64,000 nt of DNA from Deltaproteobacteria bacterium (GTDB taxonomy: Bacteria > Desulfobacterota > Desulfobacteria > Desulfobacterales > Desulfatirhabdiaceae), in the NCBI GenBank assembly GCA_016219185.1, contig JACRBZ010000108.1, positions 1-64,000 on the forward strand, written 5' to 3'. Below the pieces are notes generated by a model, which saw nothing but the letters and a program-made list of their open reading frames with translations, had not been told where the DNA came from and ran no database searches. A program made the position numbers and the translations under genes. Below, in pieces: positions 8,759 to 17,853 of this stretch; the stretch's first letter is position 1; each line of letters begins with the position of its first letter.

Positions 8759-9934
8759 TTATTCTCCATCCGATTTATCCGACGCTTTGACTGGTTTCAG
8801 GGCGCCGGAGATCACCTTGATACCGCGCACGCCTACCAATACCAGGTTGCCATTTGCCGCCTGTGCAATACCCGTCAGCGGGAAAGGCTGATCGACTTTC
8901 AAATGACCGAAGGTTTCTCCCTTGTCGCTGCTTACAAGGACATCACCCGACTGAGTGGTCAGCGCTAAAGTGCCGTCACGAAGTTCGGCTGCCGCAGTAA
9001 TGGAAACCGGAATGCCAATGTAGATCGTCCGCCATATAAGCCCTCTGTCTTCGGACTTGAAAACATTGCCCCTGAGCCCAAAGATAATCAAATCGCGTTT
9101 TCCAAGTGGCTGCAAACCGAAATAGCTCCCCGCATAGGGAGTTGCCAAAGCGTTGAATGTTTCCCCGCGATCTCCCGAGCGCAGAAAGAGTCCCTGTTCT
9201 CCTGAAATAAAAAGATCTTCCCCAAGGGGTTGTACACCGTATAGATGCAGGCCTCTGATGTTATCGACATAATCGAGCCGTGGCTGCCAGGATACACCGC
9301 CGTCCTCTGTTCGAAAGCTCAGGTTGTATGCACCAACGATCAATACCTTTTGTTCGTCCTCGCAGTATAGATCGAGGAAAGGTTTATCAGCGCCGTCATC
9401 CACAAATTGCTGAGCTGCATTTAATATTCGTTTTGCTTCCTGCTCTGCGCATTGACCGGACTGCGCCTTTGCTTTAGCTGCTTTGAGGATCAACCGGGCC
9501 GCTTCTCCGCCATCTAATTGCTTTTCCCAGTTATCGCCCCCATTTTTTGTATGAAGCACCACACCGGAATGTCCCAAAGCCCACCCTTTCTGTTGAGATG
9601 CAAAACGAACCGCGGTAAGGGTCACGCTGACAGGCACATCGGCCTGCCGCCACGATGACGCGTCATCATCCGAAAGCAGGATGATGCCCCGCTCTCCCAC
9701 GGCTACGAGACGCTTACCCGCCGTCGCAACAGAAAGAAGTACAGCTCGCTCCGCCAGCTTTGATTTCATTGCCGGATGGTCCATAGGGGTCAACTCATTT
9801 TCTGCAAACACGGCCGAAGGATTTGCCAGCATCATCAACAAACCTATCAAAGCCATTGCACAAAGCCTTCGCAAAGACAATTCCATCATTCTATCCTTCC
9901 TGGAAGGTTTGAAATTTTTTCTAATTCTTTGCAC
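8759..9934 (-). CDS. YCF48/BNR-type beta-propeller protein, exported
   Basis: The 391-aa protein has a signal peptide (LRRLCAMALIGLLMMLANPS, cleavage near VFA) and repeated propeller blades of the VGERGIILLSDDDASSW and GHSGVVLHTKNGGDNW kind, typical of YCF48-like and sialidase-type BNR repeats. In photosynthetic organisms YCF48 is an assembly factor; here the protein is presumably periplasmic. It belongs to the same operon as the RND permease (2-base gap) and probably cooperates with it. Role beyond this is unknown. Confidence 0.82.
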   Translation of the reverse strand: MQRIRKNFKPSRKDRMMELSLRRLCAMALIGLLMMLANPSAVFAENELTPMDHPAMKSKLAERAVLLSVATAGKRLVAVGERGIILLSDDDASSWRQADVPVSVTLTAVRFASQQKGWALGHSGVVLHTKNGGDNWEKQLDGGEAARLILKAAKAKAQSGQCAEQEAKRILNAAQQFVDDGADKPFLDLYCEDEQKVLIVGAYNLSFRTEDGGVSWQPRLDYVDNIRGLHLYGVQPLGEDLFISGEQGLFLRSGDRGETFNALATPYAGSYFGLQPLGKRDLIIFGLRGNVFKSEDRGLIWRTIYIGIPVSITAAAELRDGTLALTTQSGDVLVSSDKGETFGHLKVDQPFPLTGIAQAANGNLVLVGVRGIKVISGALKPVKASDKSDGE

Positions 9935-9958
9935 AAAAATGGCAAAGAACGCACTTGG

Positions 9959-11317
9959 TTAACGCTGGCCCATGCCCGCCAGCGCATCAGGAGTAAAGAA
10001 ACTGTCGGGATGGGGGGGCACAACCTCGACCTGCTTTGGCATTTCATTGACCAGGATATTCACACCATAGGCGCCCGTCTGCAAATTATAGACTGCCTGC
10101 GTGTAAGTAGAAACGCCCGGAAGTTCCATCGCAAGAAGGGGAACCGTCATGATGAATCTCCACATCTGATTCTGTCCGTCCCACCCATCACTCATAACAG
10201 CCTTCCAGGTATCCTCGTCGAGATAAAAGCGCCGCTTCGGGACGGCATGCCGTTTGCCGGAAGCAAGGGTTGCCTCCACCACCCAAACCCGGTGGAGCTC
10301 CCATCGAAGATAATCGGGATTTAAATGTTTTTCTCCGATAACTTCTTTATCTTTCTTTTGATAAAATTTGTTGCAGTTGTAGGGGATAACCATTTCCTGC
10401 TTTCCAATCAGTTTCCAGTCGTAGCGATCCATCATACCGTTAAAAACATGAACCTCATCGAAGTAATTCTGGCCGGAGTTCACGAAATCAGGCGTATCAT
10501 AAGAAATCGATGGCGCCCGGCGAACACGACGCTGCCCGGTGAGATATTGCCAGGTTTGCCTTCCACCTTGAGTCCAGTCATCCACTGCCAGAATGGTTTC
10601 ACCCGCCTTGAACGCAGGAGCCGTCTGCATCTGACGAAAATACCAGGTCTTTTTGTTCCACTTCTCGAAAGGAATATCACATTGATAATTCGGGTGCTGT
10701 TGGGTATCCTCCGCCTCCGCAGTCATCACCAACTTGCCGCCCGTTGTTATCAGGTAGTTCCTGAAGGGTACAAAAAGAGCCACACCGCGCCAGGCGAGTG
10801 TGTGGTTCCACATTGCTTCATGACCGTTCTTTGGGATGGGGAAAGGGATGCCGTTATAAGCATTTTCGAAGTTCAAGCCGTTTTCTGTCGTCTTGGCACG
10901 GGTCGCATTCTTAAACGTACCGTCGTACACACATTGAGGCGCTGCCGCGGTACGGTGGGTGGGATATACGTCCAACCGGAATGTGGGGTATTTTTTAAGC
11001 AGTTCCTTTACCCCTTCGGTAAGCTTTTCGGTATACTGATCCATGTTTTTGGACGTGATGGAATACAGCGGCTTCTCACTTTCAAAGGGATCGGGGCGAA
11101 CATCACCGGACTTGTAACCCGGCGGCACCGTCGTATATCCCCCCTCCCAGGCTGGAATCGTTCCTTCCTTGTTACCCGCTTTTTCAGCGCCAAGGGGGGT
11201 AAGGGTGCTTTTCAGCTTGGAGGCTTCTTGCTCGGATACTTCGGCAAAGCCTGTCCGAAGAAAAATAAAAATCGAAAAAAACATTGTCATCATAATGGCG
11301 GCTTTATATCTCATCAT
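9959..11317 (-). CDS. DUF1329 family exported protein
   Basis: The 452-aa protein has an N-terminal signal (AAIMMTMFFSIFIFLRTGFA) and the DUF1329 layout: an early GAEKAGNKEGTIPAWEGG segment, several Trp/Tyr-rich beta regions, and the late RRFYLDEDTWKAV motif. DUF1329 proteins are LolB-like envelope proteins almost always paired with DUF1302 proteins. It sits between the DUF1302 gene (15 bases upstream) and the YCF48-like gene (24 bases downstream). A role in moving a hydrophobic compound across the outer membrane is inferred from context only. Confidence 0.87.
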   Translation of the reverse strand: MMRYKAAIMMTMFFSIFIFLRTGFAEVSEQEASKLKSTLTPLGAEKAGNKEGTIPAWEGGYTTVPPGYKSGDVRPDPFESEKPLYSITSKNMDQYTEKLTEGVKELLKKYPTFRLDVYPTHRTAAAPQCVYDGTFKNATRAKTTENGLNFENAYNGIPFPIPKNGHEAMWNHTLAWRGVALFVPFRNYLITTGGKLVMTAEAEDTQQHPNYQCDIPFEKWNKKTWYFRQMQTAPAFKAGETILAVDDWTQGGRQTWQYLTGQRRVRRAPSISYDTPDFVNSGQNYFDEVHVFNGMMDRYDWKLIGKQEMVIPYNCNKFYQKKDKEVIGEKHLNPDYLRWELHRVWVVEATLASGKRHAVPKRRFYLDEDTWKAVMSDGWDGQNQMWRFIMTVPLLAMELPGVSTYTQAVYNLQTGAYGVNILVNEMPKQVEVVPPHPDSFFTPDALAGMGQR

Positions 11318-11332
11318 TTTTATCTCCTTAAA

Positions 11333-13000
11333 TTAAAACGTCCGCTGGATTGAAAAGGTTACGAAATCCCGGTCTGCCAAATGCTGAGTGTCCTCACTTC
11401 CAAAGTAGTTCGTGTATGTAAGACCGAACTTCCAAACTTGCAAATAATCAACTTTCAGGCCAACGCTGAAATCGCCGCCTGCATCCGCACCGCCATTGAA
11501 TTTCAGATCCACGGGTGAACGACCCTTCGGATTGTAGCCCAATCCGAAGGGCACCGTTATGTCTATGCCTGGAAAAACCTGGTAGTATGCAGGCTCAAAG
11601 ACCGTTCTGAATCCCAGGGCATAGTTATCCCGGGTGGGGTCTAAAGCCGCCTCGTTTTTTGTAGTGTTGATCAAACAGACGTAGCCAGCTTCTGCAACGA
11701 GATTCCCGCCTTGCCACAGAAAGCTATCACTCAGTAATTTGATGGCTGACAAGTTGGCGTGAAAACTGTTACCTACTGCGTATAAAGGGTTATCATCATT
11801 GTTGGCGTTTGTTCCCGGCAAAATGACACCCGCAGTGCTGAGCAATGGCGTGTTGAACCGTCCGCTGGCCTCCCCGGATACATTGACCGCCCCGAACTGG
11901 GTTCCAAAGCTTGCTCCCATCATGTGAACGTTTTTGGGAAACACCAAGTCATACTCACCGATTTTACCAATGGCATAATTTGCCTTTGTGGGGTCCATGT
12001 AAATCCAATACGGCGACTTCTCGTTGTAGTGTTCATAATAGATGCCAAATTCCGTATCCAGTCCTTCTGAACGAAAGCGTAATGCGGTGCCGAACTGGTC
12101 AAGATTTCCCTCTCCAAACTCGCTGGTGGAATTGCCCGCCCCCAAGTCGCCGCCCCTGTAAAAGGCGGGGCCAGGTCTGCCGGGAGAATTCGGACCGAGC
12201 AGAAGTCTTTCTCCCCCGGCATCGAATATATCGACATCGCTGAAATAACTGCCCGAAGCCGGTACACGGCTTCTGCGCCATTCACCTTGCCAATAAGCAG
12301 CCAGGGTGAGATCTTTTACCAGTTGCACTTGCCCGGAAAATTGTGCAACCGGCATAAAGAGCTCTTTGGCTTGAGTCCCTGGTACCCCTAATGCTTTGAC
12401 AAAATCCAGCGGTGCTTGTCCATATGCGATGCCATTGGTGGCAAAATACAGCGTTTCCCCCCACAACAAGGTATGCCTTCCCAGTCGAAAGCTGGCCGGA
12501 TTGCTTGCAATCTGTCCACTTCCGAAAACAAACGCATCCATAAGTTCGGCTTTCAGCCCCTGCAGTTTTTTAGTATCATCAGCGAACTGATTGTTCGAAC
12601 CGGTTCCATTGAAAGTACCGGGAGAATCATTATCGTTATTCCCCAGATAGGCCGAATCCACCCATCCCGCACCGCTCACACGAAGCCCGAAATTACGATG
12701 GGTGACATCCATCTCCGAATACAAATCCAGTCTATTCGATATAAATCCGCGATTAAAGTCTCTGTTGCCGTCATCAGTATTTATATCGTTAGTTAATCCT
12801 GCATCCTGACTATTCAAGCGATAACCAGCGCTATATTTGATCGTGTTATCCCATTGAACCTTGGTATCCGAATCCTTGTAAACTTCGATTGCATTAACGG
12901 GCAAAACGCTTAGTATCATAAAGAGTAATGACATAAACGCACCATTGATCAAAGCTCTCCATTTTTTATGTTTCAAAGCGCTACTCACCTTCTTCTCCAT
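11333..13000 (-). CDS. DUF1302 family outer-membrane beta-barrel
   Basis: The ATG at 13000 (555 aa) is chosen because GGGGAGG lies just upstream. A signal peptide (FMSLLFMILSVLPVNA) is followed by a barrel with regular beta strands and a terminal aromatic residue (TFSIQRTF), as expected for BAM-inserted porins. The DUF1302 features RLGRHTLLWGETLYFATNGI and an N-terminal SAGYRLNSQD segment are present. It heads the DUF1302-DUF1329-YCF48-RND operon. The family is frequent in proteobacteria using hydrophobic substrates, so uptake or export of such a compound is likely but unproven. Confidence 0.87.
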   Translation of the reverse strand: MEKKVSSALKHKKWRALINGAFMSLLFMILSVLPVNAIEVYKDSDTKVQWDNTIKYSAGYRLNSQDAGLTNDINTDDGNRDFNRGFISNRLDLYSEMDVTHRNFGLRVSGAGWVDSAYLGNNDNDSPGTFNGTGSNNQFADDTKKLQGLKAELMDAFVFGSGQIASNPASFRLGRHTLLWGETLYFATNGIAYGQAPLDFVKALGVPGTQAKELFMPVAQFSGQVQLVKDLTLAAYWQGEWRRSRVPASGSYFSDVDIFDAGGERLLLGPNSPGRPGPAFYRGGDLGAGNSTSEFGEGNLDQFGTALRFRSEGLDTEFGIYYEHYNEKSPYWIYMDPTKANYAIGKIGEYDLVFPKNVHMMGASFGTQFGAVNVSGEASGRFNTPLLSTAGVILPGTNANNDDNPLYAVGNSFHANLSAIKLLSDSFLWQGGNLVAEAGYVCLINTTKNEAALDPTRDNYALGFRTVFEPAYYQVFPGIDITVPFGLGYNPKGRSPVDLKFNGGADAGGDFSVGLKVDYLQVWKFGLTYTNYFGSEDTQHLADRDFVTFSIQRTF

Positions 13001-13144
13001 AGATCCTCCCCTTACCAAAGAATTATGTGTCAATAGTCAGCCCGTAATAATTCGACCTCTCTTGTGCCTGTTTTCTAACTTATTAATATTTATATGTAAA
13101 ATATCACATCCCTGTATTGTCCTCCCCCCTTCCATTTTCAAAGT

Positions 13145-13609
13145 TCATTCCACAACAATCACCCCCTTTCTCACAATTTTACCCCTATATCCCCAGCTAT
13201 TATCTTTTTCTTTTGTGGGTATTTCCAATTGATAGTTAAATACACCCGCCTCTTTGAAAACAAGGCTGACAGTTTGTCCACGGTTCAAAAAATCGGTAAA
13301 AAAACAATTTTCAAACTCCCTGAACCCGGAGTGCGTTTCAGTTGCCCGCAAGCAATACTGTCCGCTTCCCTGAAAGGTGATACTGACCTTGTATCGTTCA
13401 GTAAAATTCACCCATACAATGCAATTTCCTCTGGAAACGGTAATTTTTTCAGGGTATAGCCAGATTTGGAGGTTATCCGCCTTGATCTCTTCGCCTATTT
13501 TAACAATGAAACATTGATCTGCTTTTGCTTCCGGGTAACTGAAAACAGATAGAAAACATAAAAGAAAAAATGATAGGATGTACTTGTGTTTATTTATCTT
13601 TAGCTTCAT
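13145..13609 (-). CDS. Small exported cupredoxin-like protein
   Basis: A 154-aa protein with a signal peptide (YILSFFLLCFLSVFSYPEAKA). The mature part has a plastocyanin-like order of strands (LQIWLYPEKITVSRGNCIVW ... GVFNYQLE). The copper ligand set His-Cys-His-Met is not recognisable, so it may bind no copper. It has several cysteines that could form disulfides. It lies 144 bases upstream of the DUF1302 operon on the same strand and may be co-transcribed with it. The fold assignment is tentative. Confidence 0.55.
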   Translation of the reverse strand: MKLKINKHKYILSFFLLCFLSVFSYPEAKADQCFIVKIGEEIKADNLQIWLYPEKITVSRGNCIVWVNFTERYKVSITFQGSGQYCLRATETHSGFREFENCFFTDFLNRGQTVSLVFKEAGVFNYQLEIPTKEKDNSWGYRGKIVRKGVIVVE

Positions 13610-13682
13610 AAGGGCATCTCTTTGCGTTAACATTCAGGTCTAATCAAATTGCGTTTTTTAAAAATGGAATCCCGCAAATGAA

Positions 13683-14714
13683 TTAATTTGATTTTCCAAA
13701 CGAACAGTTTGGAAAATTGCATATTTTGCATTTCAAACACATCCCGCCATGGCCAAGTCTGGCGATATCCTTTCGGGTAATGGTTTCACCAGCCAAAACA
13801 CGTGGATAAATCAAATCAAATACAGTTGCGGCAGCAAACAACCCGCATGCCGGGATGCCAAGCACCGGTACATTTTTCAAATGAGCGATCATAAACATAG
13901 CGCCTGGCAAAACGGCTGCTCCATAAAGCAAACCCTCAGCACCCGCTTTTTGAAGCCCAAATCGGGTTCGGTCGTCCGGATCCACCGACATGCCGCCGGT
14001 AGTGATCAGAATATCGGCGCCATGTTCTATTAATTTGTGCGCTGCTTCGGCGATGCGTTCATCATCATCCGGTAAAAAAACCACATCCATGATTGTGCCA
14101 TGCAACGCCTCCACTTTCTTTCTAATAATCGATTCAAATTTGTCTTCAATGTGACCATCGTAAACTTCATTGCCAGTGATCAAAACACCGGCCTTCACAG
14201 ATCTCATGGGGAGAGTTGTTAAAATACCTCCGCAATCCTTTGCAATCCGGACAGCGCCATCGATCATTGAGCGGCCTATCAACAAGGGAATAGCACGAGT
14301 AGCGCCAACCTGATCATCCTTCTTTACGACAGAATAGGTATGTTTTGTGGCGCACATGACTTCGCCGAACTCATTGAATCGGTTTAACGCATCAACATTG
14401 ACTTTAAACAACCCATCCCTCTCGGCCAGCAGGCAAATTTTTCCTTCTCTGGGCAGATCCTTCCAGTAAACACCGTCACCACATAGCGCAGTGGCAAGCG
14501 CTTCCGCCGCATCATCCTCATGAAGCAAATCAGTCTCTCCTTTAATTATATAGAGATGATTTTTACCTAATTTAATTAACTTATTAATATCATTTTGTTT
14601 TACAACATACCCCTTTTTAAAGGCAGGGCCCTTGAATTCACCGGGTCGAATTTCCGTGATATCGTGTGCCAACGCCTGCCCGACTGCCTGTTCCACTCTG
14701 ACGATCTGAATCAT
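13683..14714 (-). CDS. MoCF-domain molybdopterin-binding protein with C-terminal Cys cluster
   Basis: A 343-aa protein. The central MoCF_biosynth domain shows LITGNEVYDG and TTGGMSVDPDDRT, the molybdopterin-binding signatures of MoeA/Mog/CinA. The N-terminal part (IRPGEFKGPAFKKGYVV) differs from true MoeA. The C-terminus ends in CLKCKICNFPNC, a likely metal site. It overlaps the FmdE-like gene by 4 bases, so the two are translationally coupled. Together with the ModE-type regulator upstream it looks like a cofactor sensing, storage or insertion module for the bis-MGD enzymes nearby. The exact reaction is unknown. Confidence 0.75.
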   Translation of the reverse strand: MIQIVRVEQAVGQALAHDITEIRPGEFKGPAFKKGYVVKQNDINKLIKLGKNHLYIIKGETDLLHEDDAAEALATALCGDGVYWKDLPREGKICLLAERDGLFKVNVDALNRFNEFGEVMCATKHTYSVVKKDDQVGATRAIPLLIGRSMIDGAVRIAKDCGGILTTLPMRSVKAGVLITGNEVYDGHIEDKFESIIRKKVEALHGTIMDVVFLPDDDERIAEAAHKLIEHGADILITTGGMSVDPDDRTRFGLQKAGAEGLLYGAAVLPGAMFMIAHLKNVPVLGIPACGLFAAATVFDLIYPRVLAGETITRKDIARLGHGGMCLKCKICNFPNCSFGKSN

Positions 14715-15343
14715 ATTACGTTCTCCCTTTCTAATAATTGAGAATCATGTGCTTTAGACATATAAGGTATATAATAGGCCTCACGGGCACATATACGGCA
14801 TAAGACCTCATTGTTTTGTTTTACTTCTCTTCGATCTCGGACAACCTGGCCGCATCTCATGCAGACGGCTTTTCTTCTCGACGGCCCGGGCATTTCCCAT
14901 TCTTCCAAATGGACCTGAACCTGTTGTATGTTAAACAGTTCATCATCAGGCATTCTCTGATAACCGATTAACTGCTGGCGCATCAGATCGGTTTCTTCAG
15001 GAGCATACCTGGGAGCGATTTTCCGGGATTCCTCTGTTGACAAAATGCGGTAGGCTTTTTTTGTATCAAGATTTAAAAAAGTCGCCGCATTAATCCCATA
15101 ATCGCAGAATTTCAGCGTCCGTTTTCCCATTCGACAACCGGTAACACTTTGGATCGCATCGGTTGCGCATCGATCGATTTCAACATATGCGATTATTTTC
15201 TTGCGCCACTTCTCATCTTTAGGTTCTTCAATACCAATGAGTTTGCAGCCTGTCATGGCCATTCGCACCCCAATCACCTGACCGGCGCAAAGATGACCAT
15301 GTTCAGCGATTGATTTTTGAAGTAGTGTTTCAAAAGGCTCCAT
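14711..15343 (-). CDS. FmdE-like protein with zinc-ribbon tail
   Basis: The 210-aa protein starts at the ATG at 15343, 8 bases after AAGGAGG; an ATG 6 bases earlier is too close to that site. The N-terminal domain carries the FmdE signature HGHLCAGQVIGVRMA and Cys residues in DRCATDAIQSVTGCRMGK. The C-terminus has a CMRCGQVV...CRIC zinc ribbon. FmdE was first seen with formylmethanofuran dehydrogenase; bacterial relatives accompany Mo/W enzymes and probably act in cofactor handling. It is followed by the MoCF-domain gene with a 4-base overlap. Confidence 0.82.
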   Translation of the reverse strand: MEPFETLLQKSIAEHGHLCAGQVIGVRMAMTGCKLIGIEEPKDEKWRKKIIAYVEIDRCATDAIQSVTGCRMGKRTLKFCDYGINAATFLNLDTKKAYRILSTEESRKIAPRYAPEETDLMRQQLIGYQRMPDDELFNIQQVQVHLEEWEMPGPSRRKAVCMRCGQVVRDRREVKQNNEVLCRICAREAYYIPYMSKAHDSQLLERENVI

Positions 15344-15464
15344 TCTCATAACCTCCTTTTCCGCGGAATATGGTTTTCCACCTGCCATTATCCATTGTTT
15401 GGTCGATTATTTTATCCAAACATCACTAACAAGCTGATGAATAATCTGATTGAATAAACGATTT

Positions 15465-15848
15465 TTATTTAAAAATGCGCTGATAAAGTGCATCCACAAC
15501 ATTTCGTATTGCCGCGTCATTCTTTTTGAATCGAAGCAATAGCTCCCGAGCTAATTCAGTAATCACCGCTCCACCGCCTTCTTTTCCGCCACGGAATGTT
15601 ATCACGAGTTTTCGATTGATCGCCTGTTCCATTTCCCGTATCACGCCTCTTATTCGTCGATAAGATACATTGGTTTCTTCGGCAGCTTTTATAATCGATC
15701 CATGGCGATTGATCGCCGATAGGATGGCATAACGTCCTTCTCCCATAAACGGTTTATCATTCAGTTCCAACCAGACTTTGGAACGAACAGCCAATTTCTT
15801 ATCGAATAAAATTTTATCTAAATCCATTTCATCTAAATGCTTTTTCAT
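15465..15848 (-). CDS. ModE-type winged-helix regulator lacking the molybdate-binding domain
   Basis: A 127-aa protein matching the N-terminal DNA-binding half of ModE (GEGRYAILSAINRHGSIIKA ... SYRRIRGVIREMEQ, then the wing VITFRGGKEGGGAVITELA). The C-terminal molbindin (MOP) domains of full ModE are absent, as in many anaerobes. It precedes the FmdE-like and MoCF-domain genes by about 120 bases and probably controls Mo/W cofactor or molybdoenzyme genes. How it senses metal without MOP domains cannot be told; the MoCF protein next door might supply the signal. Confidence 0.83.
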   Translation of the reverse strand: MKKHLDEMDLDKILFDKKLAVRSKVWLELNDKPFMGEGRYAILSAINRHGSIIKAAEETNVSYRRIRGVIREMEQAINRKLVITFRGGKEGGGAVITELARELLLRFKKNDAAIRNVVDALYQRIFK

Positions 15849-16014
15849 TATAAATATATATAATATTTCTTATACAAAATAAGCATTTATATAGACAGCA
15901 TGCTTTTGTCTCGATTTCTGCCCCAGGTATCCGGCTCAATAACACCCCGGAGCGTTGCATGGGGAACTTCAAGACATGCTTTTCGGTTTACAAACGGAAT
16001 ATTTTAAAATCCGA

Positions 16015-16995
16015 TCAAATCAATGGCGGCAGATAGACTTTTGATCGAGCATCCGGAATTGCTTTTCTCCCAAGATACTCCAGTCCTTCCATAACAATCG
16101 GCATTTTGTCGATGGGAATGCCCATGAACATCATATCTTCGCCAAGATCCGATATCGCCCGGCAACCGTAACATCCAAGAGACATATTCATCTCACCCGT
16201 CGTATACGGATAAAGTGTTGTCTCAACGCATTGCGCATTGTACGAACTCATCTGGAAGTTCATTCTTTTACCGGTATAATATGTCAATGACATACAAAGC
16301 CACATCATGGATTCCGGTGGAGCAATGACAGCCACGACATCCGGTTTCATCACAACACTTTCAAGCGGTGTAACCAGTGTTGCGCGAACCGATCCCTGCG
16401 GCAACGAAGGTCTTTCTTTTACCATATTCGCAGCAGCTTCCCTGGTTGCCAGTTTTCCCAGTTGGACATAAATTTCTCCAGTTGCCAGCTTATGCGGTAT
16501 TTTCGCCAATCCCAGTATGGATGTTCCGTCCGGACAGGCATGCGACTGCGGCGGCATCAGTATGCTCAATCCGCGGCGGGCCATGATAAGCGATTGACAA
16601 TAACGAAGGCGAACGCCTGGCACCGGCACATGAGGCAGCGGATCTCCTTTTTGAATCAACGTTATCGCCACCGGCTTCCATCTGAGCTTCAATACCCGCT
16701 CCAATTCTTCCGAAAATCGTGCATATTTTACAATCAAGTCTTCACTCAGGGGTGCGAATGGTGTTTCATTTCCATCATCGACATACCGCTTGTGCGGGAC
16801 ATCCTGGTTTATGGATATGGCCCTCTTGGGACATTTACCCGCACATGTCATACAAGCACAACACGCATCGGGTCTGGCAACAATAATGCTTCCCTTGCCA
16901 ATATTTTCTTTAAATTCCAAAACCTCATTCGGGCAAAGCTCGACGCAAAGCATACATCCTGTACATTTTTCTCTGTCAAATTCTATCTTAACCAT
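16015..16995 (-). CDS. Ferredoxin-DUF169 fusion protein
   Basis: A 326-aa cytoplasmic protein. Residues 1-65 hold two 4Fe-4S motifs (CTGCMLCVELCP and CCACMTCAGKCP). The rest is a DUF169 domain with conserved Cys residues (RYCQSLIMARRG; SLGCYGCRAISDLGEDMMF). DUF169 proteins are common near redox enzymes of anaerobes but have no settled function. Just upstream on the same strand lies a relic of a molybdoenzyme gene, so this protein may originally have served that enzyme. Confidence 0.83.
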   Translation of the reverse strand: MVKIEFDREKCTGCMLCVELCPNEVLEFKENIGKGSIIVARPDACCACMTCAGKCPKRAISINQDVPHKRYVDDGNETPFAPLSEDLIVKYARFSEELERVLKLRWKPVAITLIQKGDPLPHVPVPGVRLRYCQSLIMARRGLSILMPPQSHACPDGTSILGLAKIPHKLATGEIYVQLGKLATREAAANMVKERPSLPQGSVRATLVTPLESVVMKPDVVAVIAPPESMMWLCMSLTYYTGKRMNFQMSSYNAQCVETTLYPYTTGEMNMSLGCYGCRAISDLGEDMMFMGIPIDKMPIVMEGLEYLGRKAIPDARSKVYLPPLI

Positions 16996-17047
16996 CGATA
17001 TTAATCCTTGGATTAAGTGCCTGACGAAAATTAATCTTCGATAATTC

Positions 17048-17284
17048 TATCGCTTTATAAACCTTGCAGGGAAGAGAACGGAAGTTCCATTGCCCCAGTA
17101 TTGGGTAACAAGCTGAAGTTTCCGCTGTTGTCAGAACAGTGGCATTTGATTCCCATGCACCCCCAAAATCAGGAGCGGAGGGTCGGCTCATCCCCTGTAA
17201 TCTGGACCGGCAGATTTTGCCCATCGTATTGCTGAATCATCTTACACATATGACGGATTCCTATGATCGAAGGAACCTGCGGCA
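17048..17284 (-). pseudogene. Relic of a radical SAM gene joined to a molybdoenzyme 3' end
   Basis: On the minus strand, about 17284-17185 reads IRHMCKMIQQYDGQNLPVQI then TGDEPTLR, matching residues around 105-140 of the intact radical SAM protein at 21.3-22.6 kb (EIRRMVETIRNFDGPCFPLQ, TGGEPTIR). After a stop and frame change, about 17180-17048 reads GGAWESNATVLTTAETSACY then PILGQWNFRSLPCKVYKA, matching the last about 40 residues of the intact oxidoreductase at 19.1-21.3 kb. Gene order is the same as in the intact pair. This is the scar of a second copy after an internal deletion of roughly 3 kb. Confidence 0.72.
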
Positions 17285-17286
17285 TA

Positions 17287-17694
17287 TCACCATTTCTTCT
17301 TCACCCCGATTACAGGACATTCTGCCTTGAGCATGATCCATTGAGCTACAGGACTCAGCAGAAATTTTCCAACCCTGGATCTTGTCCTGATACCAAAAAT
17401 TACCTCATCGACGTGCTCTTTTATTGCAAACTCGACGAGATCTTCACCTTCGCTCATATCAACTCCCCGGTAAGATATGTGTGTATTACAGATGATATTG
17501 TTTTCATCGAAAAGAGCTTGTGCTTCTTTTAATTTCTGTTCAACCGGTTCGATCCTCTCTGGATAAAACTTGTCATTACTCAAAGCAGATATAATCAGCA
17601 TTACTTCAGCATCGAAAGCCTTAGCGTGCTTGATTGCCTCCCTCAGTCCTTCTCTGGATTCATCCGAACCATCGTAGCAAACCATGATTCTCAT
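17287..17694 (-). CDS. Universal stress protein, UspA family
   Basis: A 135-aa Usp. The start is the ATG of MRIMVCYDGSDES, about 9 bases after GGAGG; an ATG five codons earlier overlaps that site. The ATP-binding loop GIRTRSRVGKFLLSPVAQ is present, like in the paralogue at 5.0-5.4 kb. It is flanked on both sides by gene relics, so it may have been left over from, or inserted into, a decayed molybdoenzyme locus. Role: nucleotide-binding stress protein, target unknown. Confidence 0.88.
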   Translation of the reverse strand: MRIMVCYDGSDESREGLREAIKHAKAFDAEVMLIISALSNDKFYPERIEPVEQKLKEAQALFDENNIICNTHISYRGVDMSEGEDLVEFAIKEHVDEVIFGIRTRSRVGKFLLSPVAQWIMLKAECPVIGVKKKW

Positions 17695-17724
17695 CGCGTT
17701 ATCCTCCATCGTTGTGTCTTATGC

Positions 17725-17853
17725 CTATCCGCCGATAGCGGACATTTGGTCACAAATGACAGCCTCTGTCCCCGACCTGAAGCGGGCCATGATCAGCGAC
17801 TGACAGGGGGCATAGTTCCACACAAAGCCCGCATCCTGTACAGCTTTTATCAT
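17725..17853 (-). pseudogene. Short chimeric relic (DUF169-like and MoaA-like ends)
   Basis: A 42-codon frame contains APCQSLIMARF, resembling the RYCQSLIMARRG motif of the ferredoxin-DUF169 protein, and ends in ICDQMSAIGG followed by a stop, resembling the MoaA C-terminus (ISDQMSNIGG). Both parts are too short to function. It looks like a deletion join of two cofactor-locus genes, just upstream of the second Usp gene. The matches are short, so chance cannot be excluded. Confidence 0.3.

Noticed and set aside
7386-8891. 501-codon plus-strand frame opposite the RND permease
   Set aside because: It is the antisense shadow of a clear, conserved membrane protein; its product is low-complexity His/Arg/Gly-rich and matches no family.
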